A stretch of 64,000 nucleotides of DNA from Halioglobus japonicus (GCF_001983995.1 NZ_CP019450.1:3286001-3350000); one strand, 5' to 3'; shown: positions 28,896-39,071, numbered from the stretch's first letter. Notes: a model not told the origin generated them from the sequence alone. Program-made: numbers and translations.

Positions 28896-29785
28896 CGGGC
28901 CTCCTGCGATTGCACTGCCGAACGGCCGGGGCCGAAGTGTTGCCACACCCCGGCCCGGGCCTCGAGACGCTGCAATTCTACACCCAAGGACGGGCTATAG
29001 GGGCCGTCGCGATGAAAATCACTGCCGGCGGAAATTTCCAGCTCGAAATCTTCCGCCAGGCGCAGTAACTGGGCCACCTGGTCGGGCGTTTGCCGCCCGC
29101 TAAGCACCTCAATGGCGCTGCCGCCTGCGATGGCAAAGTCCTTCACCAGCCGACGCAGTTTCATGCGCGTGTATTTGTACTTGAGGGGATGCGCCAGCAC
29201 CGCAATGCCACCGGCGTCGACAATCCAGCCAACGGCGCGGGCAAGCTCGGGCCAGAAGGCTTTGACATCGCCGGGTTTGCCCTGGCCCAGGTATTTGTCG
29301 AAGGCCGTGTTGCGGTCTGGCACATGTCCCTGAGCCACCATCCAGGCCGCGAAGTGCGGCCGCCCCAACTGGCTGTTACCCGCCTCTGCCAGGGCGCCCT
29401 CCAGTGCACCGGTAAAGCCGCGATCCGCCAGCTTTTTGCCGATTTTGACGCCGCGCTCAGCCCGGGCCACGTCCAATTCTGCGAGGCCTTCCTGCATCGC
29501 GGGGTGACTGCAGTCCATACCCAGACCCACAACGTGAATTGTGGTGCCGGACCAGCGGCAGGAATACTCGATGCCAGGCACCAGTTCTACACCCGGGAAG
29601 TCTGATTGATACTGGCGTGCCTCAAGATACCCGGCCACGGTGTCGTGGTCGGTCATGGCAAACAGCTCAATACCGGCATCGCTGGCGCGCTGTAACAGTT
29701 CGCGCGGCGCGAGGGCACCATCTGAAGCTGTGGTATGGGTATGGAAGTCAATCAACACAATCTTTACACTTAGGCGCTCCGACAC
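28892..29785 (-). CDS. rnm: PHP-domain 5'-3' exoribonuclease (RNase AM/YciV)
   Basis: This 297-residue PHP metal-dependent phosphoesterase has an N-terminal DFHTHTTASDG metal site near residue 14, MTDHDTV, an EYSC segment and HPLKYK, plus a C-terminal GSDFH motif. It matches E. coli YciV (TrpH), shown to trim 5' ends of rRNAs and to act on nucleoside bisphosphates. Start ATG 29785 is followed by a GTG at 29767 that could serve instead. It is divergent from yciB across 67 nt, which must hold both promoters. Confidence 0.9.
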   Translation of the reverse strand: MSERLSVKIVLIDFHTHTTASDGALAPRELLQRASDAGIELFAMTDHDTVAGYLEARQYQSDFPGVELVPGIEYSCRWSGTTIHVVGLGMDCSHPAMQEGLAELDVARAERGVKIGKKLADRGFTGALEGALAEAGNSQLGRPHFAAWMVAQGHVPDRNTAFDKYLGQGKPGDVKAFWPELARAVGWIVDAGGIAVLAHPLKYKYTRMKLRRLVKDFAIAGGSAIEVLSGRQTPDQVAQLLRLAEDFELEISAGSDFHRDGPYSPSLGVELQRLEARAGVWQHFGPGRSAVQSQEAR

Positions 29786-29852
29786 TTCAGTGCCGGATCA
29801 ACAATAATCAGTGGACATCCCACATAGTAACAGCCGAGGTATACGGCACACC

Positions 29853-30452
29853 ATGAAGCAATTGGCAGAATTCATCCCCATCGCCCTCTTTTTCATCGTC
29901 TACCAGTTGGACGGCGAAACCCTTGCCCTGGGTGGGTGGGAATACACCTTTGACGGTATTTTCACCGCCACCGCCGTCCTCATGGTAGCCACTCTTGTGC
30001 AAGTGGGGCTCACCTGGGCACTGACCCGGGAACTGGAAAAACGCGCCCTGTGGATGGCGGCCGCCATCATTATCTTCGGCGGCGCCACGCTGGTGTTGAG
30101 AAATGAATTGTTTATCCAGTGGAAGCCGACCATTTTCAACTGGGTGCTGGCACTGGCGTTTGGTGGCTCGCAATTTATCGGCGACAAGAACCTGATGGAG
30201 CGCACTCTCGGCAGCCAGATCGTCCTGCCCCGCTACGTCTGGACGCGCCTGAACATGCTCTGGGTGGGCAATTTCACCCTGGTGGGAGCGCTCAATCTGG
30301 TCGTCGCATACAGTTTCTCTGAAGCCACATGGGTCAGCTACAAGCTCTACTCCGCTATCGGCTTTACCCTGGCGCTGACCATTCTTACTGCCATTATTAT
30401 CAGCCCCCATCTCAAAGAAGACACCCCCGTGACTGACAATCAGGAAGCCTGA
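29853..30452 (+). CDS. yciB: Inner membrane septation protein A (YciB/IspZ)
   Basis: This 199-residue protein has five to six membrane helices and begins with MKQLAEFIPIALFFIVY, the family signature. It also shows WKPTIFNW and the conserved NLMERTLG segment. YciB is an inner-membrane protein linked to septation and envelope maintenance. ATG 29853 is used because the family starts there; the upstream in-frame start adds unrelated residues. It is followed after 3 nt by yciI. Confidence 0.95.
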   Translation: MKQLAEFIPIALFFIVYQLDGETLALGGWEYTFDGIFTATAVLMVATLVQVGLTWALTRELEKRALWMAAAIIIFGGATLVLRNELFIQWKPTIFNWVLALAFGGSQFIGDKNLMERTLGSQIVLPRYVWTRLNMLWVGNFTLVGALNLVVAYSFSEATWVSYKLYSAIGFTLALTILTAIIISPHLKEDTPVTDNQEA

Positions 30453-30455
30453 AAC

Positions 30456-30755
30456 ATGTTGTATGCCATTCTCTGCGAAGACGTCGAAAACAGCCTGTCG
30501 TTGCGCGCCGAAGCGCGACCGGCCCACCTGGAGCGCATCCAGGAACTGGTCGATGCCGGCCGTCTGCTGGTCGCAGGCCCCCACCCGGCCCTGGATTCCG
30601 AAGATCCCGGTGAAGCCGGCTTTACCGGGAGTCTGATTGTCGCTGAATTTGATAGCCTCGAGGCAGCCACCGCCTGGGCCGACGCCGACCCCTATGTCGA
30701 TGCCGGTGTTTTTGCCAAAGTCACGGTCAAGCCCTACAAGAAGGTGCTGCCCTGA
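30456..30755 (+). CDS. yciI: YciI family protein
   Basis: This 99-residue small cytosolic protein has a ferredoxin-like fold of the YCII family: [11 protein letters not shown] at the start, [15 protein letters not shown] with the conserved His, and [11 protein letters not shown]. The family resembles muconolactone isomerase dimers; the biochemical role is unknown. It lies 3 nt after yciB, the same pair as in many gammaproteobacteria. Confidence 0.93.
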   Translation: MLYAILCEDVENSLSLRAEARPAHLERIQELVDAGRLLVAGPHPALDSEDPGEAGFTGSLIVAEFDSLEAATAWADADPYVDAGVFAKVTVKPYKKVLP

Positions 30756-30869
30756 CCCCTGCTGGCATCGTGTCGACGGCTGCAACGCAGGCACATGTCA
30801 CGCCTACTAATGCACCTGATTCGGCGCTAAACTAGCGCCCCTCCACCACACGCTAAAAAGGTTCTTGTT

Positions 30870-31544
30870 TTGTTGCGCTCTTTGCCCATCTTGTTGTTCT
30901 CTCTATTTCTCACCATGGGTACCCAGGCGCAGGAAACCCGTTACGTCAGTGACCAGGTGTTCATTGTTCTGCACAAGGGCCCGGGCGCAGAATATCGCTG
31001 GGCTGCAAAACTGACACCGGGCACACGTCTCAACGCTGGGAGCACACAGGGTGACTGGACCGAAGTCACCACAGCGCGGGGCACCCCCGGCTGGGTACGC
31101 ACCGAATTTCTGACGGCAGAACGCCCCGCCCAGGTGCAACTAACCGCTGCCGTCGCGCGTGCCGACCAACTCTCCGAACAAAATGCCACGCTCAATAGCG
31201 ATCTTGGCTCACTGCAGGCTGAGAAAAACGATTTACTCAATCGCATTGCCAGCACCGAAGCCGACCTGGCCGCGGTCAGTGGGGAGCTGTCCGAACTCAA
31301 GACCATTTCCGGTAATGCTGTGCAACTGGACGTGGACAATCGGCGCCTGGTGGAAGAATCTGAGAAGCTGCGCGCTGACGTAGACACTCTCGAAGCAGAA
31401 AACCTGCGCCTGAACGACAAGCTCAAGAGCGAGGCGTTCATGAATGGGGCACTTGCTGTTTTGCTGGGCGTCATCATCACGCTGGTTGTGCCCCGCCTGT
31501 GGCCAAAACGCCGCAAACCCTCAAGCTGGGGCTCCAGTTGGTAG
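30870..31544 (+). CDS. SH3-domain exported coiled-coil membrane protein (TIGR04211, YgiM-like)
   Basis: This 224-residue protein has a signal peptide (hydrophobic residues about 4-16, cut near AQAQ), one bacterial SH3 domain (YVSDQVFIVLHKGPG to WVRTEFL, about 22-90), a coiled coil (about 95-190) and a C-terminal membrane helix (about 192-210) with a basic tail. This is the YgiM plan: a periplasmic SH3 domain on a helical stalk anchored in the inner membrane. TTG 30870 follows AAAAGG; no better start is near. It is followed by a periplasmic cyclophilin. Confidence 0.9.
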   Translation: MLRSLPILLFSLFLTMGTQAQETRYVSDQVFIVLHKGPGAEYRWAAKLTPGTRLNAGSTQGDWTEVTTARGTPGWVRTEFLTAERPAQVQLTAAVARADQLSEQNATLNSDLGSLQAEKNDLLNRIASTEADLAAVSGELSELKTISGNAVQLDVDNRRLVEESEKLRADVDTLEAENLRLNDKLKSEAFMNGALAVLLGVIITLVVPRLWPKRRKPSSWGSSW

Positions 31545-31572
31545 CCCACCGCCGCGCATACGGAGACAAGAA

Positions 31573-32154
31573 ATGCTGAAGACGTTTACCCTGATCCTGG
31601 CCCTGGTCCTGGCCCCCGCCGCTGTCGCGGCTGACAAAGAAGAGACGCCGCTGCCCAATCCACTGGTCACGGTAAAAACCTCCGATGGCACGTTTACCCT
31701 GCGCCTGTTCCGCGACAAGGCGCCAGCCACAGTGGAGAATTTCCTCAAATACGTCGATGAGGGTTTTTACAATGGAACCATTTTCCATCGTGTCATCCCT
31801 GACTTCATGATTCAGGGCGGCGGATTTGTCGCCGACATGAGCGAGAAAGAAACCCACGAGCCCATCAAGAACGAATCTCGCAACCGCCTGCACAATACCC
31901 GCGGCACAGTGGCGATGGCGCGAACCAATGATCCCGACTCAGCCACCTCCCAGTTCTTTGTCAATCTGCGCAATAACCTGCGCCTGGACTGGGCACCGGG
32001 ACGCGACGGCTACACCGTGTTTGGCGAAGTCATTGAAGGCATGAAAGTGATCGACTTCATCGCTACTGTTCCCACCGGTCAGGCCGGGCCGCACAGCGAC
32101 GTACCCACAGAAACCGTGACCATTATCGAGGTCAAACGGAAATCCATTCTGTGA
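31573..32154 (+). CDS. Periplasmic peptidyl-prolyl cis-trans isomerase, cyclophilin type
   Basis: This 193-residue protein has a signal peptide (LILALVLAPAAVAADK) followed by a single cyclophilin domain. The catalytic and binding segments FHRVIPDFMIQGG, TVAMARTNDPDSATSQFF and VFGEVIEGM are intact. It is a PpiA-type folding catalyst of the periplasm. ATG 31573 has a good GGAGA ribosome-binding site and gives the signal peptide; the longer frame starting inside the SH3 gene is not credible. Its stop overlaps the pdxJ GTG start. Confidence 0.93.
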   Translation: MLKTFTLILALVLAPAAVAADKEETPLPNPLVTVKTSDGTFTLRLFRDKAPATVENFLKYVDEGFYNGTIFHRVIPDFMIQGGGFVADMSEKETHEPIKNESRNRLHNTRGTVAMARTNDPDSATSQFFVNLRNNLRLDWAPGRDGYTVFGEVIEGMKVIDFIATVPTGQAGPHSDVPTETVTIIEVKRKSIL

Positions 32155-32915
32155 TCGCCCTGTCGGTCAACCTCAACAAAATTGCGCTAATCCGCAATTC
32201 CAGGGATACGACCAATCCCAGCGTTCCCGAGCACGCGCAAATGTGTATTGATGCAGGTGCCGACGGGATTACCGTCCATCCGCGGCCGGACCAGCGACAC
32301 ATCCGCGCCCAGGACTGCTTCGACCTGGCCGCGATGCTCGAGGTGGAGTTCAACATCGAAGGCAACCCCTTCACTGCTGCGCGCAAAAGCGAGCGCCCAG
32401 GCGTTAGCGACTACCCAGGCTTTATGGAGCTCGTGCGGGAAATCCGTCCGGCCCAGGTCACACTGGTACCGGATGGGGATGGCCAGCTCACCTCTGACCA
32501 CGGCTTTGACCTCAAAAAAGATGGTGATCGTGTAGCCCCTCTGGTAGCCGAGCTGCAATCGCTGGGCATTCGCACCAGCCTGTTCATGGACCCGGATGAA
32601 GAGCAGATTCGCCTCGCCGCGCAAACGGGCACACAGCGCATAGAGCTGTATACCGAGAGCTACGCGCACGCCGTGAAGACAGGTGAACAAGTTGAAGAGA
32701 CACTCGCCAGGTTTGTTCGTGCCGGTGAAGTGGCCGCGGAAGAAGGCCTGGGGCTGAACGCCGGACACGATCTGGACCTGCATAACCTGCCGCGCTTCGC
32801 CGCTGAGGTTCCCGCACTACTGGAGGTCTCTATCGGCCACGCATTAACCGTCGATGCCATTCGTATGGGCCTTGCCACTACTGTCGCTGCCTATCAGCGC
32901 GCGTTGGGTAAATAG
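32151..32915 (+). CDS. pdxJ: Pyridoxine 5'-phosphate synthase
   Basis: This 254-residue TIM-barrel enzyme of vitamin B6 synthesis condenses 1-deoxyxylulose-5-phosphate with 3-amino-2-oxopropyl phosphate. It shows SVNLNKIALIRNSRD at the start, GITVHPRPDQRHI and the later GLNAGHDLDL motif. GTG 32151 overlaps the cyclophilin TGA, so the two are coupled. The NSRD variant, in place of the NARG of E. coli, occurs in a second PdxJ subgroup as far as I recall. Confidence 0.93.
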   Translation: MIALSVNLNKIALIRNSRDTTNPSVPEHAQMCIDAGADGITVHPRPDQRHIRAQDCFDLAAMLEVEFNIEGNPFTAARKSERPGVSDYPGFMELVREIRPAQVTLVPDGDGQLTSDHGFDLKKDGDRVAPLVAELQSLGIRTSLFMDPDEEQIRLAAQTGTQRIELYTESYAHAVKTGEQVEETLARFVRAGEVAAEEGLGLNAGHDLDLHNLPRFAAEVPALLEVSIGHALTVDAIRMGLATTVAAYQRALGK

Positions 32916-33466
32916 TGGACCCGCAGCTTCAGGCCCTGCTGGACAAGCAGGCCATCACTGAACTGGTGCACGCCTACTGCAATGCCTCTGACCGGCATGA
33001 TCACGACAAACTGCGTGAGCTTTACCACCCGGATGCTACCGATGACCACGGAGCCTTCTTTAAGGGCCTAGCCATGGAATTCATCGACCAGTTGCCGCAA
33101 ATCCAGGCCCCCATGGAAATTCTCCATCACAATGTAACTACCGTGAACCTGGCGCTGGAAGTTGACTACGCGGAAGGTGAAATCTACGTGTTGGCCTTCC
33201 ACAAGGTGCGCACAGAAGAAGGTACCCTGGACTTGATGATTGGCGGCCGCTACTTCGATAAATACGCCAAGCGCGCAGGCCAATGGAAATTTTCCGAGCG
33301 CGCGGTGGTGGCGGACTGGGCTACAATTACCTCACCTTCGGCGGTAGATTTATCCCATCCACTGATCGACGGATCGCATCTCGGCTGCCCGGGCCACAAG
33401 ACCCCTCTTACTCATTCTTCCGGCTGTTGCGACGCGGTGAACGGACAAAATAATGTCAAACAGTAA
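32915..33466 (+). CDS. NTF2-like (SnoaL-type) protein
   Basis: This 183-residue protein has an N-terminal SnoaL_4-like alpha+beta domain: LLDKQAITELVHAYCNASDRHD, then LYHPDATDDHGAF and HHNVTTVNLALE, and WKFSERAVVADW near residue 135. Such domains act as dehydratases, isomerases or dioxygenase subunits; the substrate here cannot be told. The last 40 residues are polar with two adjacent Cys and are not part of the domain. GTG 32915 abuts the pdxJ stop. Confidence 0.8.
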   Translation: MDPQLQALLDKQAITELVHAYCNASDRHDHDKLRELYHPDATDDHGAFFKGLAMEFIDQLPQIQAPMEILHHNVTTVNLALEVDYAEGEIYVLAFHKVRTEEGTLDLMIGGRYFDKYAKRAGQWKFSERAVVADWATITSPSAVDLSHPLIDGSHLGCPGHKTPLTHSSGCCDAVNGQNNVKQ

Positions 33467-33487
33467 CAACAACACAAGGTAACCCCT

Positions 33488-33751
33488 ATGAACAAACGTA
33501 CCCTACAAATCATGACCCTGGCACTGCTGCCGCTGGCCTCTCTCAGTTTCGCTCAAGATCTCGGCAAACTGGTCGAGGCAGTGGACAAAGAGAAGGCCGT
33601 AGATTCGGTCGATACCGACAAGATGACGGATGCCGTGAGTGGTGACAATATCGACTACAAGAAAGCCTACGATGCAGTCGACATGGAAAAGGCCGCAGAT
33701 TCTGTCGATGTGGACAAGGTCAAAGAGGCCATCAGCTCACCTTCCGAATAA
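33488..33751 (+). CDS. Small exported Asp/Lys repeat protein
   Basis: This 87-residue protein has a signal peptide (LALLPLASLSFAQ, cut near residue 22). The short mature part is built from imperfect repeats of about 11-14 residues around a core like VDxxKAxDSVD. The mature region is highly charged, lacks aromatics apart from two Tyr, and looks amphipathic helical. A good AAGGTAA site precedes ATG 33488. No family is recognised. It sits alone between an NTF2-like gene and a sulfotransferase-like gene. Confidence 0.75.
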   Translation: MNKRTLQIMTLALLPLASLSFAQDLGKLVEAVDKEKAVDSVDTDKMTDAVSGDNIDYKKAYDAVDMEKAADSVDVDKVKEAISSPSE

Positions 33752-33762
33752 GCTCACTCACT

Positions 33763-34845
33763 ATGCTCGGGCCGCGCGCTTTACTTACTCGCTTGCAACG
33801 TCTGCGGAAGCGGCCCGACCATCAAATCGTGCTGCACCTGGGGACACGTAAAACCGGCACGACCGCCATTCAACAGTACCTGGCGAAGCATCAGCAAGAC
33901 CTCTCCAGGCACTTCCTGCACCGCGGCGACCCCAACTCTTCACTATGGATGACCCAGGCATTTAGCGACAACCTCGGTGACAAAGGCATCTATAAAGGAC
34001 GAAACCTTCCACCGGAGGAACTGGCACGACTGCGCGAGCTGGCTCGCTGGGGTCTTTCCCGGCAAATTAATAAGCTGGGTTCAAAAGACGCTGTGCTATC
34101 AGCAGAGGTGATGGCGTCCATGAGCGAGGAAGAACTGGCGGAGGCACGCACTTTCTTCAGCCAACGCTTCACGGATATCGCCACCCACATCTACTTCAGG
34201 CCCATGAAGTCACTCATGGAGAGCTCGTTTCAGGAACGCCTGAAGCATCGCCACACCAACCTGGAGGAAGACTACGCGTTTGCCTATCCCTCCAGAATCA
34301 GAATTCTCGACAAGGTCTTCGGCAAAAGCCAGGTCCATGTGCACAAGTTTGATCGCCGCCACTTTCCGGATGGCAATATCGTTCAGCATTTTCTCAATGC
34401 CATCGGGGAAAACCACACGGCCCAAACGCTCTCTGTGGACAATGAAAGCTTGTCCCTGCCGGCAATCCAATTGTTGTATCACTACCGCAAGGCGCAACCG
34501 GCCAGGGACATTAACGACCGCAAGATCGTCCGCCGTCTCACCGAACTCGAAGGTCCGCCCCTGCGCTTTCATAGCACCCTGTACGACAAGCTATTGCGGC
34601 GCAAATCCCGTGACATGGACGAATTTGAGAAGCGCGTCGGCTTTTCCGTTGACGAGGATCTGTGCGCCAACGATGCTGGTGCTATTAGCTCTGAGGAAGA
34701 TCTATTAGCTGTACCGCCCTCCGCATTGGAATGGTTGGCAGAAGCGATTCAGCAACCCGTGACGACCTCTGAAGGTGGGGTTGCATCGATGGTCATGGCG
34801 CTGGGCGATGATGCGCCGTCGTGCACGGCGAACGGCCGTGCCTGA
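33763..34845 (+). CDS. Sulfotransferase-like protein
   Basis: This 360-residue soluble protein has LHLGTRKTGTTAIQQYL at about residues 27-43, the 5'-phosphosulfate-binding loop pattern (TRKTGTT) of PAPS sulfotransferases. A later segment around DIATHIYFRPMKSLMESSFQ fits the 3'-phosphate-binding strand and helix, where an Arg-x-Pro is expected. The C-terminal half is not recognised. The acceptor is unknown; bacterial relatives often modify glycans or lipids. It overlaps the downstream acetyltransferase by 8 nt. Confidence 0.75.
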   Translation: MLGPRALLTRLQRLRKRPDHQIVLHLGTRKTGTTAIQQYLAKHQQDLSRHFLHRGDPNSSLWMTQAFSDNLGDKGIYKGRNLPPEELARLRELARWGLSRQINKLGSKDAVLSAEVMASMSEEELAEARTFFSQRFTDIATHIYFRPMKSLMESSFQERLKHRHTNLEEDYAFAYPSRIRILDKVFGKSQVHVHKFDRRHFPDGNIVQHFLNAIGENHTAQTLSVDNESLSLPAIQLLYHYRKAQPARDINDRKIVRRLTELEGPPLRFHSTLYDKLLRRKSRDMDEFEKRVGFSVDEDLCANDAGAISSEEDLLAVPPSALEWLAEAIQQPVTTSEGGVASMVMALGDDAPSCTANGRA

Positions 34846-35281
34846 CCCGGTGTTCCGCGCTTTTCAGCGCAGCGATGAAGCGGCATGCCTGGCGATTTTC
34901 GATGACAATTGTCCGATGTTTTTCGCCCCCAATGAAAGGGAAGACTATCTTGCCTTTATACGCAGCGCGGGCACTGGCTACGAAGTGTGTACGGAGGGAG
35001 AGACCACAGTAGGTGCCTACGGGATCTATTCACAGAGCGGGCAGGAAGCAAGCCTTAACTGGATTCTAGTGTCTCCGCATCATCAGGGCAGTGGTCTCGG
35101 TTCGGCCATCATGACGCGGGCTATCGCGGCAGCTCGCCAACATGGTGCCAGCGCAATCACCATCGCTGCCAGCCATAAATCCGCGCCGTTCTTCGCACGA
35201 TTCGGAGCGAACATCCTTTCGGAGCTTGAGCATGGCTGGGGACCAGATATGCACCGGGTCGATATGACGCTGGCAATCTAG
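34838..35281 (+). CDS. GNAT family N-acetyltransferase
   Basis: This 147-residue protein has a GNAT fold. The acetyl-CoA loop is HHQGSGLGSAIM (Q-x-x-G-x-G type) near residue 82, and a following helix plus SHKSAPFFARFGA form the late motif. GTG 34838 overlaps the sulfotransferase-like gene by 8 nt and gives a compact domain; an ATG at 34808 would add an Arg-rich leader. The overlap suggests a two-gene unit. The substrate is unknown. Confidence 0.82.
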   Translation: MPDPVFRAFQRSDEAACLAIFDDNCPMFFAPNEREDYLAFIRSAGTGYEVCTEGETTVGAYGIYSQSGQEASLNWILVSPHHQGSGLGSAIMTRAIAAARQHGASAITIAASHKSAPFFARFGANILSELEHGWGPDMHRVDMTLAI

Positions 35282-35284
35282 CGT

Positions 35285-35689
35285 TTACAGCGTTGCGAGT
35301 TTCTCGCGCATTACATCAGGCACCCGCAGCTTGGCTTTGCTGTCCATATCCACGTGTACCAGCACCGCCTTGCCCTTCACAACCAGCTCATTGTTCTGGT
35401 GCATTTCACATTCCATCGTAAGCGAGGTGTTGCCGGCAAAAACGCGCGACATGTTGATAGTCACATCTGAGCCGTAGAAAGTTTCGCGAAGATAATCCAG
35501 GGTGACAGAAGCCACCAGCCAACGCCCCTCAGACCGAGGGCCATCGCGCAGGTAATTCAATGCGTCGGTGCGCGCCACCTCAAACCACACGGACATCACC
35601 GCATTGTTGATGTGACCCAGGGCATCGGTCTCATTAAAACGCGGCGTAATCCGCGTAACAGGAATTCCCACGCCATCAGCCTCCGACAA
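35285..35689 (-). CDS. Acyl-CoA thioesterase, hotdog fold (4HBT)
   Basis: This 134-residue single hotdog domain carries the 4-hydroxybenzoyl-CoA thioesterase-type active-site motif [13 protein letters not shown], with the catalytic Asp, near residue 19. FEVARTDAL follows. It hydrolyses acyl-CoAs of unknown chain length. It overlaps oadB by 14 nt, so it belongs to the oadGAB transcript and might act on an acyl-CoA linked to that pathway, which is inference. Confidence 0.88.
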   Translation of the reverse strand: MSEADGVGIPVTRITPRFNETDALGHINNAVMSVWFEVARTDALNYLRDGPRSEGRWLVASVTLDYLRETFYGSDVTINMSRVFAGNTSLTMECEMHQNNELVVKGKAVLVHVDMDSKAKLRVPDVMREKLATL

Positions 35690-36980
35690 GGCTGATCATG
35701 ACGCCGGCAGCCACCGCAGACCCAATCACACCCGCCACATTAGGTCCCATGGCATGCATTAACAGGAAATTATGGGGGTTGGCTTCCAGGCCCAATTTGT
35801 TGCTGACTCGGGCGGCCATGGGTACCGCAGAAACACCGGCGGACCCAATCAGCGGATTGATCGGCGTGGCACTCAGGCGATTCATGAGCTTGGCAATGAG
35901 TACGCCAGAAGCGGTGCCAATGCCAAAGGCGACAATGCCCAGGCCGAGGATACCCAACGTATTCATGTCCAGGAACTTATCCGCAACCAGTTTGGAGCCG
36001 ACAGACAGCCCGAGAAAAATGGTAGTGATGTTTATCAGCGCGTTCTGCACCGTGTCCGACAGCCGATCGACAACACCACACTCTTTCATGAGATTACCGA
36101 AGCAGAACATACCCAACAGCGGCGCTGCGTCAGGCAATAGCAAGGCAACCAGAATGAGCAACGCCAGTGGAAAAACAATTTTCTCACGCTGGGAAACCGG
36201 CCGTAGCTGCACCATTTCAATTTTGCGCTCTTCTTCCGTGGTCAGGGCACGCATAATCGGCGGCTGAATCAGCGGCACCAACGCCATGTAAGAGTAGGCT
36301 GCCACGGCAATCGCTCCGAGCAGGTCTGGCGCCAGAACGCTGGAGACATATATGGCCGTGGGGCCGTCGGCGCCACCGATAATGCCTATCGCAGCGGCAT
36401 CCGCGACGCTGAAGTCCATCACGCCCAGCGAGGTCAGGGTCACCGCGCCCAATACCGTGGCAAATATGCCGAACTGCGCCGCGGCACCCAGAAACAGGGT
36501 TTTTGGATTCGCCAGCAGCGGCCCGAAATCAGTCATAGCGCCCACTCCCATAAAGATGACCAGCGGGGCAATGCCCGACGCGATAGCGACCGAGTAAAAG
36601 CTGTACAACATACCGTTGCCGTAGCCGGCATCCAGTGCCAGTTGCTGCGCCGCAAGATGTGCGCCGGCCCCGGCATTGTCATAGGCGACCTGGATATCTT
36701 TGGCACTGTCGTAGACTGTCACGCCCAATGCACGGGCAAATTCTGCCAGCATCGCCGGGTCAGCTGCATGCAACGCATTTTCGACGGCGGAATACGCCAG
36801 CCCTGCACCGGGAATATTGGCGAGAATACCGCCAAAGCCGATTGGCACCAGTAGCAGTGGTTCAAAGTTTTTGCGAATGGCCAAAAACAGAAGCCCCAGG
36901 CCGATGAGCATCATGACGACCTGGCCCACCTGTATCTGGGCGAGTCCAGAAGAATTCCAAAGAACGAGAAGATTATCCAT
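35676..36980 (-). CDS. oadB: Sodium-pumping decarboxylase subunit beta
   Basis: This 434-residue protein has about nine to ten membrane segments. It carries the family's conserved ion-path motif [16 protein letters not shown] (about residue 205) and NxxGxxxGSxxxAG-like segments near the C-terminus. OadB couples decarboxylation of carboxybiotin to sodium export. It lies directly after oadA with a 7-nt gap, so the three subunits are in the usual G-A-B order. Confidence 0.95.
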   Translation of the reverse strand: MDNLLVLWNSSGLAQIQVGQVVMMLIGLGLLFLAIRKNFEPLLLVPIGFGGILANIPGAGLAYSAVENALHAADPAMLAEFARALGVTVYDSAKDIQVAYDNAGAGAHLAAQQLALDAGYGNGMLYSFYSVAIASGIAPLVIFMGVGAMTDFGPLLANPKTLFLGAAAQFGIFATVLGAVTLTSLGVMDFSVADAAAIGIIGGADGPTAIYVSSVLAPDLLGAIAVAAYSYMALVPLIQPPIMRALTTEEERKIEMVQLRPVSQREKIVFPLALLILVALLLPDAAPLLGMFCFGNLMKECGVVDRLSDTVQNALINITTIFLGLSVGSKLVADKFLDMNTLGILGLGIVAFGIGTASGVLIAKLMNRLSATPINPLIGSAGVSAVPMAARVSNKLGLEANPHNFLLMHAMGPNVAGVIGSAVAAGVMISLVGG

Positions 36981-36987
36981 CGCTGAC

Positions 36988-38790
36988 TTAGTCCAGGGTA
37001 ATCAGGGAGTCGCCGACAGCCACCGTATCGCCGACTTTCACATCGACACTGGCCACTGTGCCATCGCGACTGGCGCGAACCTCGGTTTCCATCTTCATCG
37101 CCTCGAGAATAATAATGACATCGCCGGCAGAAACGCTGTCACCGGGGGCGACGTTCACCTTGAAAATATTACCGGCCAGCGGCGCTGGCAGCGGTTCGCC
37201 CGCGCCGCCCACAGCAGCAGCTGGCGCGGGCGCTGCCGCAGGTGTTGCAACGGGGGCAATGCTGGAGATATCGCCGCCTTCGCTCACCTCGACAACATAG
37301 GCGTTGCCGTTGACCTTCACTGTGTAAACCTCGGCCTCGCCAGGCGCTGCAACCGGGGCTGCGGGCACCGGCTCCGGTTCATTGCCCGGTGCTGGTTCAA
37401 AGGCATCCGGATTACCGCGGTTTTCGAGAAACTTGAGACCAATCTGCGGGAACAGCGCGTAAGTCAACACGTCATCGATTTCGCCATCGCCTGTTGCCAG
37501 GGACAGGTCTTTCTCTGCCGCCAGCTTCAGCAGTTCATCGCGCAGCACATCCAGCTCGGGTTCGAGCAGGTCTGCGGGGCGGCAGGTAATGGCTTCTTCG
37601 CCGTCAAGCACCCGTGCCTGTAATTCGGACTTTACGGCTGCCGGCGTCGAGCCATACTCGCCCTTGAGTACCCCGGCGGTTTCCTTGGAAATGGACTTGT
37701 AACGCTCTCCGGTTAATACGTTGAGTACCGCCTGGGTACCAACGATCTGAGAGGTCGGTGTCACCAGCGGAATATAACCGAGGTCTTCGCGCACGCGTGG
37801 TATCTCTTCCAGCACCTGGTCGAGTTTGTCCGCTGCGCCCTGCTCCTTGAGCTGGCTCTCCATATTGGTCAGCATACCGCCGGGCACCTGGGCGACCAGA
37901 ATGCGCGAATCGACACCCCGCAGTGAACCTTCATGCTTGGCGTACTTTTTGCGCACGTCGCGGAAGTAGGAGGCGATTTCTTCCAGCAGATTGATATCGA
38001 GCCCCGGATCGCGATCGGTGCCCTTGAGCATAGCCACCACCGTTTCGGTGGGTGAATGGCCGTAAGTCATAGACATTGACGATATGGAGGTATCCACATT
38101 ATCAATTCCGGCTTCCACACATTTCAAAATCGTGGACGTTGATAAACCGGTGGTCGCGTGACAGTGCAGGCCGATAGGAATATCACAGGCGTCTTTGAGG
38201 CGCTTGACCAACTCATAGCCTTCATAGGGATGGAGCAGACCGGCCATATCCTTAATAGCGATCGAGTCCGCCCCCATGTCCTCAATACGTTTGCCCTGGT
38301 CCACCCAGGTATCGATATTGTGAACGGGGCTGGACGTATAGGAGATGGTGCCCTGGGCATGCTTGTCGACAGCCTTAACCGCCCGCAGCGCAACGTCGAT
38401 ATTGCGCATATCGTTCATGGCGTCAAACACTCGGAATACGTCTACACCGTTTAATGCCGCCCGCTCCACAAATTTCTCGACGACATCGTCGGCATAGTGG
38501 CGGTAACCGAGAATATTCTGGCCGCGAAACAGCATCTGCTGCGGTGTGTTCGGCATCGCCTTTTTCAGTTCGCGAATGCGCTCCCAGGGATCTTCACCGA
38601 GATAGCGAATACAGGCATCGAAAGTCGCCCCACCCCATGTTTCCAGAGACCAGAAGCCCACCTGATCGAGCTTGGCAGCAATCGGCAGCATATCTTCAAT
38701 GCGCACCCGGGTCGCCAACAGCGATTGGGAAGCATCCCGCAGCACGACATCCGTAAGGCCCAGGGGGCGTTTGTTCTCTTCCATGGACAT
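36988..38790 (-). CDS. oadA: Oxaloacetate decarboxylase subunit alpha
   Basis: This 600-residue biotin protein has an N-terminal carboxyltransferase TIM barrel ([14 protein letters not shown] near residue 17; [10 protein letters not shown]), a conserved central carboxylase domain, an Ala/Pro linker, and a C-terminal biotinyl domain. The biotin lysine lies in EAMKMETE. It transfers CO2 from oxaloacetate to biotin for OadB. Start ATG 38790, or 38784 two codons later. It follows oadG with a 4-nt gap. Confidence 0.95.
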   Translation of the reverse strand: MSMEENKRPLGLTDVVLRDASQSLLATRVRIEDMLPIAAKLDQVGFWSLETWGGATFDACIRYLGEDPWERIRELKKAMPNTPQQMLFRGQNILGYRHYADDVVEKFVERAALNGVDVFRVFDAMNDMRNIDVALRAVKAVDKHAQGTISYTSSPVHNIDTWVDQGKRIEDMGADSIAIKDMAGLLHPYEGYELVKRLKDACDIPIGLHCHATTGLSTSTILKCVEAGIDNVDTSISSMSMTYGHSPTETVVAMLKGTDRDPGLDINLLEEIASYFRDVRKKYAKHEGSLRGVDSRILVAQVPGGMLTNMESQLKEQGAADKLDQVLEEIPRVREDLGYIPLVTPTSQIVGTQAVLNVLTGERYKSISKETAGVLKGEYGSTPAAVKSELQARVLDGEEAITCRPADLLEPELDVLRDELLKLAAEKDLSLATGDGEIDDVLTYALFPQIGLKFLENRGNPDAFEPAPGNEPEPVPAAPVAAPGEAEVYTVKVNGNAYVVEVSEGGDISSIAPVATPAAAPAPAAAVGGAGEPLPAPLAGNIFKVNVAPGDSVSAGDVIIILEAMKMETEVRASRDGTVASVDVKVGDTVAVGDSLITLD

Positions 38791-38794
38791 ACCT

Positions 38795-39043
38795 CTATTG
38801 CGACTTTTTATTGCGGTGCTGATGAATGGCGGCCGTTATCGCAGCGACGACCTCACCTTCCGCGGGCGCGGCGGATACGGGCTTGCGCGGTGCGGGCTCG
38901 GGGGCTGGCAACTCGGGAAAATAACGTGTCACCAGGCGTGACATCATGGTGGTAATCACCACCAGCAGCGCCAGAAATACCACAACGGTGCCCATGCCGT
39001 ACACCATCAGCTCAACGCCCTGGCCAACAATATCGTCTGTCAT
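38795..39043 (-). CDS. oadG: Oxaloacetate decarboxylase subunit gamma
   Basis: This 82-residue protein has one membrane helix (about residues 13-35) and a Pro/Ala-rich cytoplasmic tail, the usual OadG form. The subunit assembles the complex and in homologues binds zinc at the C-terminus. It is first in the oadGAB operon. The 5' leader contains an inverted repeat at 39072-39091. Confidence 0.9.
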   Translation of the reverse strand: MTDDIVGQGVELMVYGMGTVVVFLALLVVITTMMSRLVTRYFPELPAPEPAPRKPVSAAPAEGEVVAAITAAIHQHRNKKSQ

Positions 39044-39071
39044 TTCACTACCGTAACCGGAAAGGGATTGC

